In this document: piece by piece, positions 1 through 7,452 of the stretch
How the letters are laid out: each line of letters begins with the position of its first letter
Numbering within the stretch: position 1 is the stretch's first letter
Assembly (NCBI GenBank): GCA_017456945.1
Contig: JAFTIK010000065.1
Location: forward strand, 1 to 7,995
DNA from: Clostridia bacterium
GTDB lineage: Bacteria > Bacillota_A > Clostridia > Christensenellales > Borkfalkiaceae
Length of the DNA stretch: 7,995 nt
Reading direction: 5' to 3'
Position numbers and translations under genes: made by a program
Notes under the pieces: generated by a model
Told to the model about the DNA's origin: nothing
What the model saw: only the letters and a program-made list of their open reading frames with translations
Database searches by the model: none

Positions 1-55
1 AGCAAGCGAAATTTGCGTATTTACTAACGATAATATCATTTGCGAAGTTCTTTAA
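1..55 (+). CDS. hslV: HslV (ClpQ) protease subunit, C-terminal end only
   Basis: This is the tail of a reading frame entering from the left edge, read from base 2 and ending at TAA 53-55. The 17 visible residues (ASEICVFTNDNIICEVL) match the usual end of HslV, where an [A/S]xxIC[I/V][Y/F]TN segment is followed by a short strand and an acidic-hydrophobic end. HslV is the threonine peptidase that forms the double-hexamer proteolytic core of the cytoplasmic HslVU protease. The catalytic N-terminal threonine lies outside the window, so activity cannot be judged. The following gene is hslU, 11 bases downstream, which is the standard hslV-hslU arrangement and strongly supports the call despite the short length. 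Confidence 0.88.
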   Translation, partial: ASEICVFTNDNIICEVL

Positions 56-59
56 GGAG
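54..59 (+). promoter_or_regulatory. Ribosome binding site of hslU, overlapping the hslV stop codon
   Basis: AAGGAG sits 7 bases before the ATG at 67 and shares its first two bases with the TAA stop of hslV. The strong Shine-Dalgarno match fixes the hslU start, and the overlap suggests that termination on hslV feeds initiation on hslU. Confidence 0.85.
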
Positions 60-66
60 ATAAGAT

Positions 67-1377
67 ATGAATTTAAGTCCTAAACAAATAGTAAACGAAC
101 TCGATAAATATATAATCGGACAAAAGAACGCTAAAAAAGCAGTTGCAATAGCCCTTCGCAACAGATATAGAAGAAGTCAACTCTCTTTGGCGGAAATGGA
201 AGAGATTACCCCTAAAAATATCATAATGAAAGGGCCTACGGGCGTGGGTAAAACGGAAATAGCAAGGCGTCTTGCAAAACTCGTTGGCGCGCCTTTCGTT
301 AAGGTTGAAGCCACTAAATATACCGAAGTGGGCTACGTAGGCAGAGACGTAGAGTCTATGATTAGAGATTTGGTAGAGTGTTCGGTAAGACTAGTAAAAG
401 AAGAACGCTTTAAAAGGGTAACCGAAAAGGCAGGGGCGGCGGTAGATGCAAAACTTGCAAAAATCGTTGCCGAAATAAGAAAGATGGATAAGGGCGAAAC
501 CCCGCAAGATATCTTTGAAAAGAATATTTTAGAAGGTCTTAAAAAAGGCTACTACGATAACGAAATCGTAGAAATAGAAATAGCAGATAATCCCAAGCCT
601 ATGGAACTCGTTCCGGGTGGTGGTGAAATAAGTATAGGTAGTATATTCGGCGACTTTATGCCTAAAAAGCGTAAGAAGAGAAAACTTACGGTAAAAGAAG
701 CAAGAAAACTTCTTTTAGATGAAGAAGCCGATAAACTTATCGATAAAGATTCGGTTAACGAAGAAGCAATTCGTCGCGCGGAAAATGAAGGTATAATCTT
801 TATCGACGAAATAGATAAAATTGCAGCAAAAGGCAAAAACAGCGGTGGGCAAGACGTTTCTAGAGAAGGCGTTCAAAGGGATATTCTTCCTATCGTAGAA
901 GGCTCTACCGTAATGACCAAATACGGCTCTATAAAGACCGACTATATACTCTTTATCGCAGCGGGCGCTTTCCACGTTTCAAAGGTAAGCGACCTTATCC
1001 CCGAACTTCAAGGCAGATTTCCTATTCTCGTGGAATTAAATAGCCTTACAAAGCAAGACTTTATCGATATTTTAACCACGCCTAGAAACGCCATAACTAT
1101 TCAGTATGCAACCCTACTAAAAGTTGACGGTGTGGAACTTAAATTTACCGACGACGCAATTGCAGAAATAGCAACCATTGCCGAAGAAATGAACGCTACT
1201 AGCGAAGATATCGGCGCAAGGCGCTTGCATACCGTAATGGAAAATCTTTTAGAAGACGTATCTTTTAACGCCGGTGGTGATAGTATGGCGCAAGAAGTAA
1301 TAATCGATAGCGCTTACGTAAACGAAAAACTCGGCACGGAAACAAAGACAAAAGACCTTAAAAAATATATATTGTAA
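67..1377 (+). CDS. hslU: HslU (ClpY), AAA+ ATPase subunit of the HslVU protease
   Basis: This is the cytoplasmic hexameric unfoldase that recognises, unfolds and threads substrates into the HslV peptidase using ATP. At 436 residues it has the normal full length. Visible elements in order are: the N-terminal family signature ELDKYIIGQ at 11-19; Walker A GPTGVGKT at 56-63; the aromatic pore loop GYVG at 89-92; an intermediate (I) domain at about 110-235 that includes a basic stretch around 200-207, as is normal for the family; Walker B IIFIDEID at 243-250; a sensor-1 region FIAAGAFH at 296-303; the arginine-finger region ELQGRF with R317; and the sensor-2 motif GARR at 383-386. It ends in KKYIL, matching the conserved C-terminal tail that docks into HslV, so the pair looks functional. 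In many Bacillota the pair sits with xerC and codY; here hisS follows at 10 bases. No oddities in the catalytic motifs. Confidence 0.98.
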   Translation: MNLSPKQIVNELDKYIIGQKNAKKAVAIALRNRYRRSQLSLAEMEEITPKNIIMKGPTGVGKTEIARRLAKLVGAPFVKVEATKYTEVGYVGRDVESMIRDLVECSVRLVKEERFKRVTEKAGAAVDAKLAKIVAEIRKMDKGETPQDIFEKNILEGLKKGYYDNEIVEIEIADNPKPMELVPGGGEISIGSIFGDFMPKKRKKRKLTVKEARKLLLDEEADKLIDKDSVNEEAIRRAENEGIIFIDEIDKIAAKGKNSGGQDVSREGVQRDILPIVEGSTVMTKYGSIKTDYILFIAAGAFHVSKVSDLIPELQGRFPILVELNSLTKQDFIDILTTPRNAITIQYATLLKVDGVELKFTDDAIAEIATIAEEMNATSEDIGARRLHTVMENLLEDVSFNAGGDSMAQEVIIDSAYVNEKLGTETKTKDLKKYIL

Positions 1378-1387
1378 GGAAATAGCA

Positions 1388-2638
1388 ATGATAAACATAC
1401 CAAAAGGCACGAAAGACGTACTGCCCCAAGATAGTTATAAGTGGCAGTTTATAGAAAACACGGCAAGAAAAACGGCAAAGGTTTTCGGTGCGAACGAAAT
1501 TCGCACGCCCACCTTTGAACATACCGAAGTGTTCTTGCGTGGCGTTGGCGAAACTACGGATATTGTAAACAAGGAAATGTACACCTTCTTCGATAAGGGG
1601 AATAGAAGTATCACCTTAAAGCCGGAAGGTACGGCAGGCGTAGCAAGAGCGTTTATTGAAAACGGCATGCACCAAAGCGCCCTTCCTGCAAAACTTTACT
1701 ATATTACACAATGTTTCCGTTACGAACGCCCGCAAGCAGGTAGGCTTAGGGAATTCCACCAGTTCGGTGTGGAATTTTTGGGCGCAACCGACGCTAATAT
1801 AGATGCTGAAGTAATTCTTCTTGCCAAAACTTTTTTAGATAATATAGGCATTAAAAATATCAAACTATATATTAACAGTATCGGTTGTAAAGATTGCAGA
1901 AAGAAGTATCAAGACGCGCTTAAGGCATACCTTAACCAAAACGTAAACGATATGTGCGAGTTGTGTAAAGATAGGCTGGAAAAGAACCCTATGAGAGTTT
2001 TGGACTGCAAGAACGACAACTGCAAGAAGATAACTGCAAACGCGCCAAAGATTTTAGATTATATTTGCGAAGACTGTTCAAAACACTTTGAAAAGGTTAA
2101 AAGCCTATTAGAGATAGCAGGCGTTGAATATACGGTAGATAGCGGAATAGTTCGCGGGCTAGATTATTATACGAGAACGGTTTTTGAATTCGTTTCGGAA
2201 AATATCGGCGCGCAAGGCACGGTTTGCGGTGGTGGTAGATACGACGGGCTTATCGCGCAACTAGGCGGTAACGACGTTGCTGGTATCGGCTTTGCAATGG
2301 GTATCGAAAGACTTTTAATGCTACTAGAAAACACGGGCGTACAAATTCCCAACGAAAACAAAGTAAAGGTATATCTTGCGCCTATGGGCGAAGAAGAAAG
2401 CAAAAAGGTTTTCTCGGTAGCAACCGAACTTCGTTTGAACGGAATCCCTTGCGATTTCGACCATATGAATAGGGGTATAAAATCCCAGTTTAAATACGCA
2501 GATAAAATCGGCGCAGAATATGTTGGCGTAGTCGGTTCTAACGAACTTCAACAAGGTATCGTTAAACTCAAAAAGATGTCAGACGGTAGCGAAACGGAAG
2601 TTAAATTTAACGCGCTTTGCGAATTCTTAAAAGACTAA
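1388..2638 (+). CDS. hisS: Histidyl-tRNA synthetase
   Basis: This enzyme charges tRNA-His with histidine using ATP in the cytoplasm. At 416 residues it has normal bacterial length. Class II features seen: the N-terminal signature PKGTKDVLP at 5-13; TLKPEGTAGVARA at 76-88; motif 2 with RYERPQAGRLREFHQ at 111-125; histidine-binding motif RGLDYYTRTVFEF at 256-268; GGGRYDGL at 281-288; motif 3 GFAMGIERL at 301-309; and a C-terminal anticodon-binding domain from about 325. The insertion domain between motif 2 and the histidine motif carries four cysteine pairs (C167/C170, C190/C193, C207/C212, C227/C230), suggesting one or two structural metal sites as I recall from other clostridial HisRS; metal binding is inference. 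The start is fixed by AAGGA at 1376-1380, overlapping the hslU stop. Unlike the frequent hisS-aspS pairing, aspS is not adjacent. Confidence 0.97.
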   Translation: MINIPKGTKDVLPQDSYKWQFIENTARKTAKVFGANEIRTPTFEHTEVFLRGVGETTDIVNKEMYTFFDKGNRSITLKPEGTAGVARAFIENGMHQSALPAKLYYITQCFRYERPQAGRLREFHQFGVEFLGATDANIDAEVILLAKTFLDNIGIKNIKLYINSIGCKDCRKKYQDALKAYLNQNVNDMCELCKDRLEKNPMRVLDCKNDNCKKITANAPKILDYICEDCSKHFEKVKSLLEIAGVEYTVDSGIVRGLDYYTRTVFEFVSENIGAQGTVCGGGRYDGLIAQLGGNDVAGIGFAMGIERLLMLLENTGVQIPNENKVKVYLAPMGEEESKKVFSVATELRLNGIPCDFDHMNRGIKSQFKYADKIGAEYVGVVGSNELQQGIVKLKKMSDGSETEVKFNALCEFLKD

Positions 2639-3057
2639 TGATAGAACAAGGCGTAGTCGTTAAGACGGAAAATAAATTTGCCACCGTAAAGGTGGATAAA
2701 AAGGACGAGTGCAGTAAGTGCGGAATGTGTTTGTTTCCCAAAAACGCGTCCAGCATAGAGTTTACTGCAACTAACGATAAAGGCGCTATGGTTGGGGATA
2801 CCGTAATAATAGAAACGGAAAAAGACACCAAATTTTTAGGCGCTATACTAGTGTTTTTAATTCCGCTAATTTTAATAGGGCTTGCAGTATTAATAAACGC
2901 GCTTTTTATAAAGAGTGAGATATGGGTGGCAGCGCTTGCCGTAGGGTTTGTAGTTTTGTGGTTTTTCGTGCTTGCTCTCATAGATAAAAAACTTAAAAAA
3001 GCCTTTGCTTTCGCCCCGAAAATAGTGGAAATAATAGAAAATAAAGAAAAAATATAA
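2638..3057 (+). CDS. RseC/MucC-family (SoxR-reducing system-like) small membrane protein
   Basis: A 139-residue protein whose layout fits the RseC family. It opens with MIEQGVVVKTENKFATVKV, like the family's N-terminal beta region. A cysteine cluster CSKCGMC (C25, C28, C31) follows, then a short soluble part, two hydrophobic segments at about 67-90 and 95-116, and a lysine-rich C-terminus. The soluble ends probably face the cytoplasm (inference). In Escherichia coli RseC acts with the Rsx (Rnf) complex to keep SoxR reduced and also influences sigma-E; in clostridia the role is unproven. The start at ATG 2638 shares one base with the hisS TAA (TAATG), implying translational coupling, as no good ribosome binding site is present. 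An upstream in-frame TTG at 2617 would add seven residues absent from the family start and was rejected. It uses more ATA codons than its neighbour glyA, consistent with lower expression. The call rests on architecture, not alignment. Confidence 0.82.
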   Translation: MIEQGVVVKTENKFATVKVDKKDECSKCGMCLFPKNASSIEFTATNDKGAMVGDTVIIETEKDTKFLGAILVFLIPLILIGLAVLINALFIKSEIWVAALAVGFVVLWFFVLALIDKKLKKAFAFAPKIVEIIENKEKI

Positions 3058-3066
3058 AGTTAACAT

Positions 3067-3071
3067 AGGAG
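3067..3071 (+). promoter_or_regulatory. Ribosome binding site of glyA
   Basis: AGGAG lies 10 bases before the ATG at 3082 and 13 before a second, adjacent in-frame ATG at 3085. Spacing favours the first ATG, but a start one codon later cannot be excluded. The 24-base gap after the RseC-like gene contains no recognisable terminator or promoter. Confidence 0.75.
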
Positions 3072-3081
3072 AAAAACAAAA

Positions 3082-4323
<1,242 letters not shown>

Positions 4324-4326
4324 ATT

Positions 4327-5313
4327 ATGAAATACGAGTCACGTCTAAATCTTTTACAGACGGAAGTGGCAATAAAACTTATAAAAGACAGTTTTGAAAA
4401 GGAACTTGCAAAGGCGTTAAAGTTGACTAGGGTGTCCGCGCCTTTGTTCGTGTTCCCTGAAACGGGCTTAAACGACAACTTGAACGGGTTTGAACGCGCC
4501 GTTCGTTTTGACGTGCTTGATATCGGTAAAGAAGTGGAAATCGTGCAGTCACTCGCAATGTGGAAGAGAATGGCGCTTGCAAAGTACGGCTTTACTGCAG
4601 ATAACGGCCTTTATACCGATATGAACGCAATTCGTCGTGATGAAACTCTTGACGCTATGCACTCGGTTTACGTTGATCAATGGGACTGGGAAAAGATTAT
4701 CACCAAGGAAGAAAGAAAATTCTTGTATCTTAAAAAGACGGTTAAAAGTATCTATAAGGTAATCTTAAAGGTGGCAAAAATCGTTAACGATAAATACCCA
4801 GAATTAAAGCATAACTTACCCAAAGAAATAACCTTTATTTCAACAACCGAACTAGAAAAACTTTATCCTATGACGGATAGAAAGGAAAGGGAACGTAGGG
4901 CTGCAAAACAGTTCGGCGCAATTTTCCTTTATAAAATCGGTTGGGATTTGGCAGACGGAAAACCGCACGACGGAAGAGCGGCAGACTACGACGACTGGAA
5001 ACTTAACGGTGATATAATTTTGTATTACGACCTACTTGATATCCCGTTTGAAATTTCTTCTATGGGTATTAGGGTTGATGCGACTAGCCTTGTAAAACAA
5101 CTTAAGAAAAGAAAGGAACTAGATAAACTAGAAAATCCCTACTGTCAAGATATTATAAACGGCAAACTTCCGCTTACAATCGGCGGTGGCATAGGTCAGT
5201 CAAGACTTTGTATGTTCTTTTTAAGAAAGGCGCATATAGGCGAAGTTCAATCGTCCGTTTGGTCTGAAGAACATATTAAAGAAAACGCAGAAAAGGGCAT
5301 ACGTTTACTCTAA
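4327..5313 (+). CDS. asnA: Aspartate-ammonia ligase (asparagine synthetase A)
   Basis: This cytoplasmic enzyme makes asparagine from aspartate, free ammonia and ATP, releasing AMP and pyrophosphate. It is a homodimer with a fold related to class II aspartyl-tRNA synthetases. At 328 residues it has family length. Motifs seen: NDNLNG at 49-54; SLAMWKR at 75-81; GLYTDMNAIRRDE at 94-106; HSVYVDQWDWE at 112-122; HDGRAADYDDW at 214-224; LNGDI at 226-230; SSMGIRVD at 244-251; and the ATP-site motif TIGGGIGQSR at 284-293. The loop between YDDW and LNGD is almost absent (one lysine), whereas the E. coli enzyme has about ten residues there as I remember it; a shorter loop seems to occur in other clostridial-type AsnA, so I read it as a lineage variant. 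It suggests use of ammonia rather than glutamine for asparagine in an ammonia-rich habitat (inference). Confidence 0.97.
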   Translation: MKYESRLNLLQTEVAIKLIKDSFEKELAKALKLTRVSAPLFVFPETGLNDNLNGFERAVRFDVLDIGKEVEIVQSLAMWKRMALAKYGFTADNGLYTDMNAIRRDETLDAMHSVYVDQWDWEKIITKEERKFLYLKKTVKSIYKVILKVAKIVNDKYPELKHNLPKEITFISTTELEKLYPMTDRKERERRAAKQFGAIFLYKIGWDLADGKPHDGRAADYDDWKLNGDIILYYDLLDIPFEISSMGIRVDATSLVKQLKKRKELDKLENPYCQDIINGKLPLTIGGGIGQSRLCMFFLRKAHIGEVQSSVWSEEHIKENAEKGIRLL

Positions 5314-6032
5314 TGGGCGCTTTTGACAGGGTTAAACTTCTAGTTGGCAGTTCTAACTATCAAAAACTTAAAAAAGCCAAAGTGTTGGTTTTCGGAATAG
5401 GCGGCGTTGGTGGCTATACGGTAGAAGCGCTCGCTCGTAGCGGTATCGGTAGTATTACTTTCGTTGACGGGGATATCGTTAGTGAAAGCAACCTAAACAG
5501 GCAGATAATCGCCACTACCGATACGGTTGGGCAAGATAAAGTAAGCGTTATGAAAGCCCGTCTAAACGCTATAAATCCCGATTTAGACGCTAAGGGTATA
5601 AAGTTGTTCTATCTGCCCGAAACCGCCCAAGAAATCGATTTTAACGGCTTTGATTACGTTGTCGACGCCGTTGATACGGTAAGCGCGAAAATAGAGATAA
5701 TAAAACGCGCAAAGGAATTCGGCGTTCCGATAATATCTTGTATGGGTACGGGCGGAAAAACCGACCCTACTAAATTGCAGGTCGGCGACGTTTTCGATAC
5801 TAGTGGTTGTCCGCTTGCAAGGGTAATGCGTAGGGAACTTAAAAAACGTGGCATAACCCGTCTTAAAACGGTGTTTTCCACCGAAACGGTTACTTGCTCA
5901 GACGAGCCAGATTGCCAAGAATTAAAAGGGAAAGACAGGGTTTCGCCCCCGTCTATGATATTCGTTCCCGCGTCGGCAGGCTTACTTATTGCTAGGGAAG
6001 TGGCGTTTGATTTAATTAAAGGTGAATTATGA
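5313..6032 (+). CDS. tcdA: tRNA threonylcarbamoyladenosine dehydratase (TcdA/CsdL, ThiF/MoeB/E1 family)
   Basis: TcdA uses ATP to cyclise t6A at position 37 of ANN-decoding tRNAs into ct6A. The 239-residue protein shows the E1-like adenylation fold: nucleotide loop GIGGVGG at 28-34; D52 at the end of the second strand; SNLNRQI at 59-65 with R63; TVGQDK at 71-76 with K76; FDYVVDAVDTVSAK at 113-126 with D118 and D121. The segment MGTGGKTDPTKLQVGD at 144-159 and the following VFSTE at 187-191 separate TcdA from MoeB or ThiF, which also carry zinc CxxC pairs that are missing here. It ends in a hydrophobic PASAGLLIAREVAFDLI segment, as in the family. Its ATG shares one base with the asnA stop (TAATG) and lacks a well-placed ribosome binding site, so coupling to asnA is likely. 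E. coli TcdA is somewhat longer (about 268 residues). Literature annotation as a generic ThiF-family protein is the main alternative. Confidence 0.93.
   Translation: MGAFDRVKLLVGSSNYQKLKKAKVLVFGIGGVGGYTVEALARSGIGSITFVDGDIVSESNLNRQIIATTDTVGQDKVSVMKARLNAINPDLDAKGIKLFYLPETAQEIDFNGFDYVVDAVDTVSAKIEIIKRAKEFGVPIISCMGTGGKTDPTKLQVGDVFDTSGCPLARVMRRELKKRGITRLKTVFSTETVTCSDEPDCQELKGKDRVSPPSMIFVPASAGLLIAREVAFDLIKGEL
6018..6025 (+). promoter_or_regulatory. Ribosome binding site of yfcE, inside the end of tcdA
   Basis: AAAGGTGA lies 3 bases before the ATG at 6029, within the last codons of tcdA. Spacing is short but workable, and the start overlaps the tcdA stop as ATGA, so coupling is expected. Confidence 0.6.
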
Positions 6033-6565
6033 AATATTTAATAGCATCCGACCTTCACGGCTCGGAATACTACGCTAGTAAAATCGTAGAGATTTTTAAG
6101 AAGGAAAAGGCAGATAAACTTATTTTGCTCGGCGATATTTATAATCACGGGCCGAGAAATCCGTTGCCTGAAAACTATTCTCCTATGCAGGTGGCGGATG
6201 TTTTAAACGGAATAAAAGATAGCCTTATCGTAATAAAAGGCAACTGCGATAGCCAAGTAGATACAATGATTTCAGAGTTTGATTTTATTGAACATCTTTG
6301 CATTGCCACGCAAGATAAAACGCTTTTTATAACCCACGGTCACGTTTACAATAAAGATAACCTTCCTAAAACTAAGTTCGACGCTATTATTTACGGGCAT
6401 TTTCATACGGGGTTTATAGAAAAACAGGGTGAAGTGGTCGTTGCAAACGCAGGCTCGCTTTCCTTGCCAAAAAACCAAACCCCAAACAGTTATATTCTTT
6501 TAGATCAAACTACCCTTATTCTAAAAGACCTTGACGGAAAGATTATAAAAGAACAAACTATATAA
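6029..6565 (+). CDS. yfcE: YfcE-type metallophosphodiesterase
   Basis: A 178-residue calcineurin-like metallophosphoesterase closely matching E. coli YfcE (about 184 residues), which hydrolyses phosphodiesters such as bis-p-nitrophenyl phosphate in vitro with manganese; the natural substrate is unknown. Dinuclear-metal ligands appear in order: SDLHG at 7-11 (D8, H10), GDIYNHGPRNPLPENY at 35-50 (D36), KGNCDSQVD at 70-78 (N72, D74), THGH at 102-105 (H103), and YGHFHTG at 122-128 (H124, H126). The GPRNPLPENY and GNCDSxVD stretches are the YfcE subgroup signature rather than the broader YfcE/MJ0936 group. The start overlaps the tcdA stop by four bases. It is the last gene of the plus-strand run, followed within 15 bases by the terminator. 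Its link to the tRNA and amino-acid genes is unexplained. Confidence 0.94.
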   Translation: MKYLIASDLHGSEYYASKIVEIFKKEKADKLILLGDIYNHGPRNPLPENYSPMQVADVLNGIKDSLIVIKGNCDSQVDTMISEFDFIEHLCIATQDKTLFITHGHVYNKDNLPKTKFDAIIYGHFHTGFIEKQGEVVVANAGSLSLPKNQTPNSYILLDQTTLILKDLDGKIIKEQTI

Positions 6566-6579
6566 AAAAGAACAAAAAT

Positions 6580-6608
6580 AAAACGGACAGAAAATTCTGT
6601 CCGTTTTT
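6580..6608. terminator. Bidirectional intrinsic terminator between yfcE and rnfB
   Basis: The left arm AAAACGGACAGA (6580-6591) pairs perfectly with TCTGTCCGTTTT (6596-6607) around the 4-base loop AAAT. A TTTTT run at 6604-6608 and further T-rich sequence follow on the plus strand. On the minus strand the stem is followed by TTTTATTTTTGTT. It therefore suits both the plus-strand operon ending at 6565 and the minus-strand rnf genes ending at 6623, and it occupies most of the 57-base convergent gap. Confidence 0.92.
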
Positions 6609-6622
6609 AGTTTTAAATTTTA

Positions 6623-7441
6623 TTAAAATTCTTTTATAGATTTTCTTGGACATTTAGAAACGCAAGTTAAGCAACCCGAGCATTTCTTATAGTCGATAAC
6701 GGGTAGGTTATTTACCATAGTAATAGCGTTTTCAGGGCAGTTTTTAGAGCATAAGCCACAACCGATACACCCAACCGTACAAGCGTTCATTACTTCTCTG
6801 CCACGGCAAGTAGAAGAACAAGCCACGTAAACTTTAGCCGATTTCGGTATAAGTTCTATAATATGCTTGGGGCAAGCCTTAACGCAAAGTCCGCAAGATT
6901 CGCATAAATCTTTGTTGGTTTTAGCAACTCCGTCGCTAACTTCAATACCACCGTGTGGGCAACAAGCCGTGCAAGAGCCAAAACCCGTACAACCTTCAAC
7001 GCACGATTTAGGTCCACCCATAAACGAACTAGCAATAGCGCAAGTTTTGTTTCCAACGTAATTGAATTTATCCAAACATTTATTACCACCCGCGCACTTA
7101 ACAACGGCTACCGTTTCTTCAGCACCGTCAAACTCTTGACCTAAAATTTTTGCTATTTGAGCCTTGTTTTCGGGGGAAGTAGCAGAACATCCGGAAATTT
7201 CCGCTTTGCCTTCAGAAAGAGCCTTTGCAAAGTCAGCGCAACCAGCGTAGCCACAACCACCACAGTTAGCGCCCGAAAGGCAGTCTTTTATAGCGTTTGC
7301 TTTTTCGTCTTCTTTAACGGCGCAAAGTTTAGAAACCAAAACGATTAAAGCGGCGAAAACTATGGCGAGTACAGCAACTATTGCAATAACGATAAGAAGA
7401 GTATCTACGTTAATCGGTCTTAAAAATAAATAATTCATCAT
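6623..7441 (-). CDS. rnfB: Rnf electron transport complex, iron-sulfur subunit RnfB
   Basis: RnfB is the membrane-anchored ferredoxin-like subunit that takes electrons from reduced ferredoxin in the ion-pumping Rnf complex (ferredoxin:NAD+ oxidoreductase). The 272-residue protein has one N-terminal membrane helix at about 14-38. Next is the Fes-type motif C54-x5-C60-x2-C63-x4-C68. A middle region has C116, C122 and C134, and the RnfB-type motif C147-x3-C151-x5-C157-x3-C161-P follows. Three ferredoxin motifs come after: C180/C183/C186/C190-P, C225/C228/C231/C235-P and C254/C257/C260/C264-P. I count 29 cysteines, which could hold five or more [4Fe-4S] clusters. The multi-ferredoxin C-terminus is the clostridial style; proteobacterial RnfB is shorter in clusters. 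It begins 9 bases after the rnfA stop and is the last gene of its operon, as in clostridial rnfCDGEAB. Start uncertainty is one codon (adjacent ATGs at 7441 and 7438). Confidence 0.96.
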   Translation of the reverse strand: MMNYLFLRPINVDTLLIVIAIVAVLAIVFAALIVLVSKLCAVKEDEKANAIKDCLSGANCGGCGYAGCADFAKALSEGKAEISGCSATSPENKAQIAKILGQEFDGAEETVAVVKCAGGNKCLDKFNYVGNKTCAIASSFMGGPKSCVEGCTGFGSCTACCPHGGIEVSDGVAKTNKDLCESCGLCVKACPKHIIELIPKSAKVYVACSSTCRGREVMNACTVGCIGCGLCSKNCPENAITMVNNLPVIDYKKCSGCLTCVSKCPRKSIKEF

Positions 7442-7447
7442 TTTAAT

Positions 7448-7452
7448 CTCCT
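7448..7452 (-). promoter_or_regulatory. Ribosome binding site of rnfB, overlapping the rnfA stop
   Basis: Read on the minus strand, AGGAG (7452 to 7448) begins inside the TAG stop of rnfA (7453-7451) and stands 6 bases before the ATG at 7441, or 9 before the adjacent ATG at 7438. It supports coupled expression of rnfA and rnfB but does not firmly choose between the two ATGs. Confidence 0.75.

Noticed and set aside
664..687. Basic run KKRKKRK in HslU as a possible insertion or DNA-binding patch
   Set aside because: A lysine/arginine-rich stretch at this place in the I-domain is normal for HslU.
2617..2637. An upstream in-frame TTG start extending the RseC-like protein by seven residues
   Set aside because: The family normally begins near M-I-E-x-G, the ATG at 2638 forms a classic stop/start overlap with hisS, and there is no ribosome binding site for the TTG.
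2607..2981. A 124-codon minus-strand open frame antisense to the RseC-like gene
   Set aside because: It is serine/threonine/asparagine-rich low-information sequence, shows no recognisable domain or good ribosome binding site, and lies opposite a plus-strand gene with clear family features.
6867..7144. Plus-strand open frames of about 63 codons opposite rnfB
   Set aside because: Compositionally they mirror cysteine/glycine codons of RnfB, with no motifs, and the opposite strand is certain.
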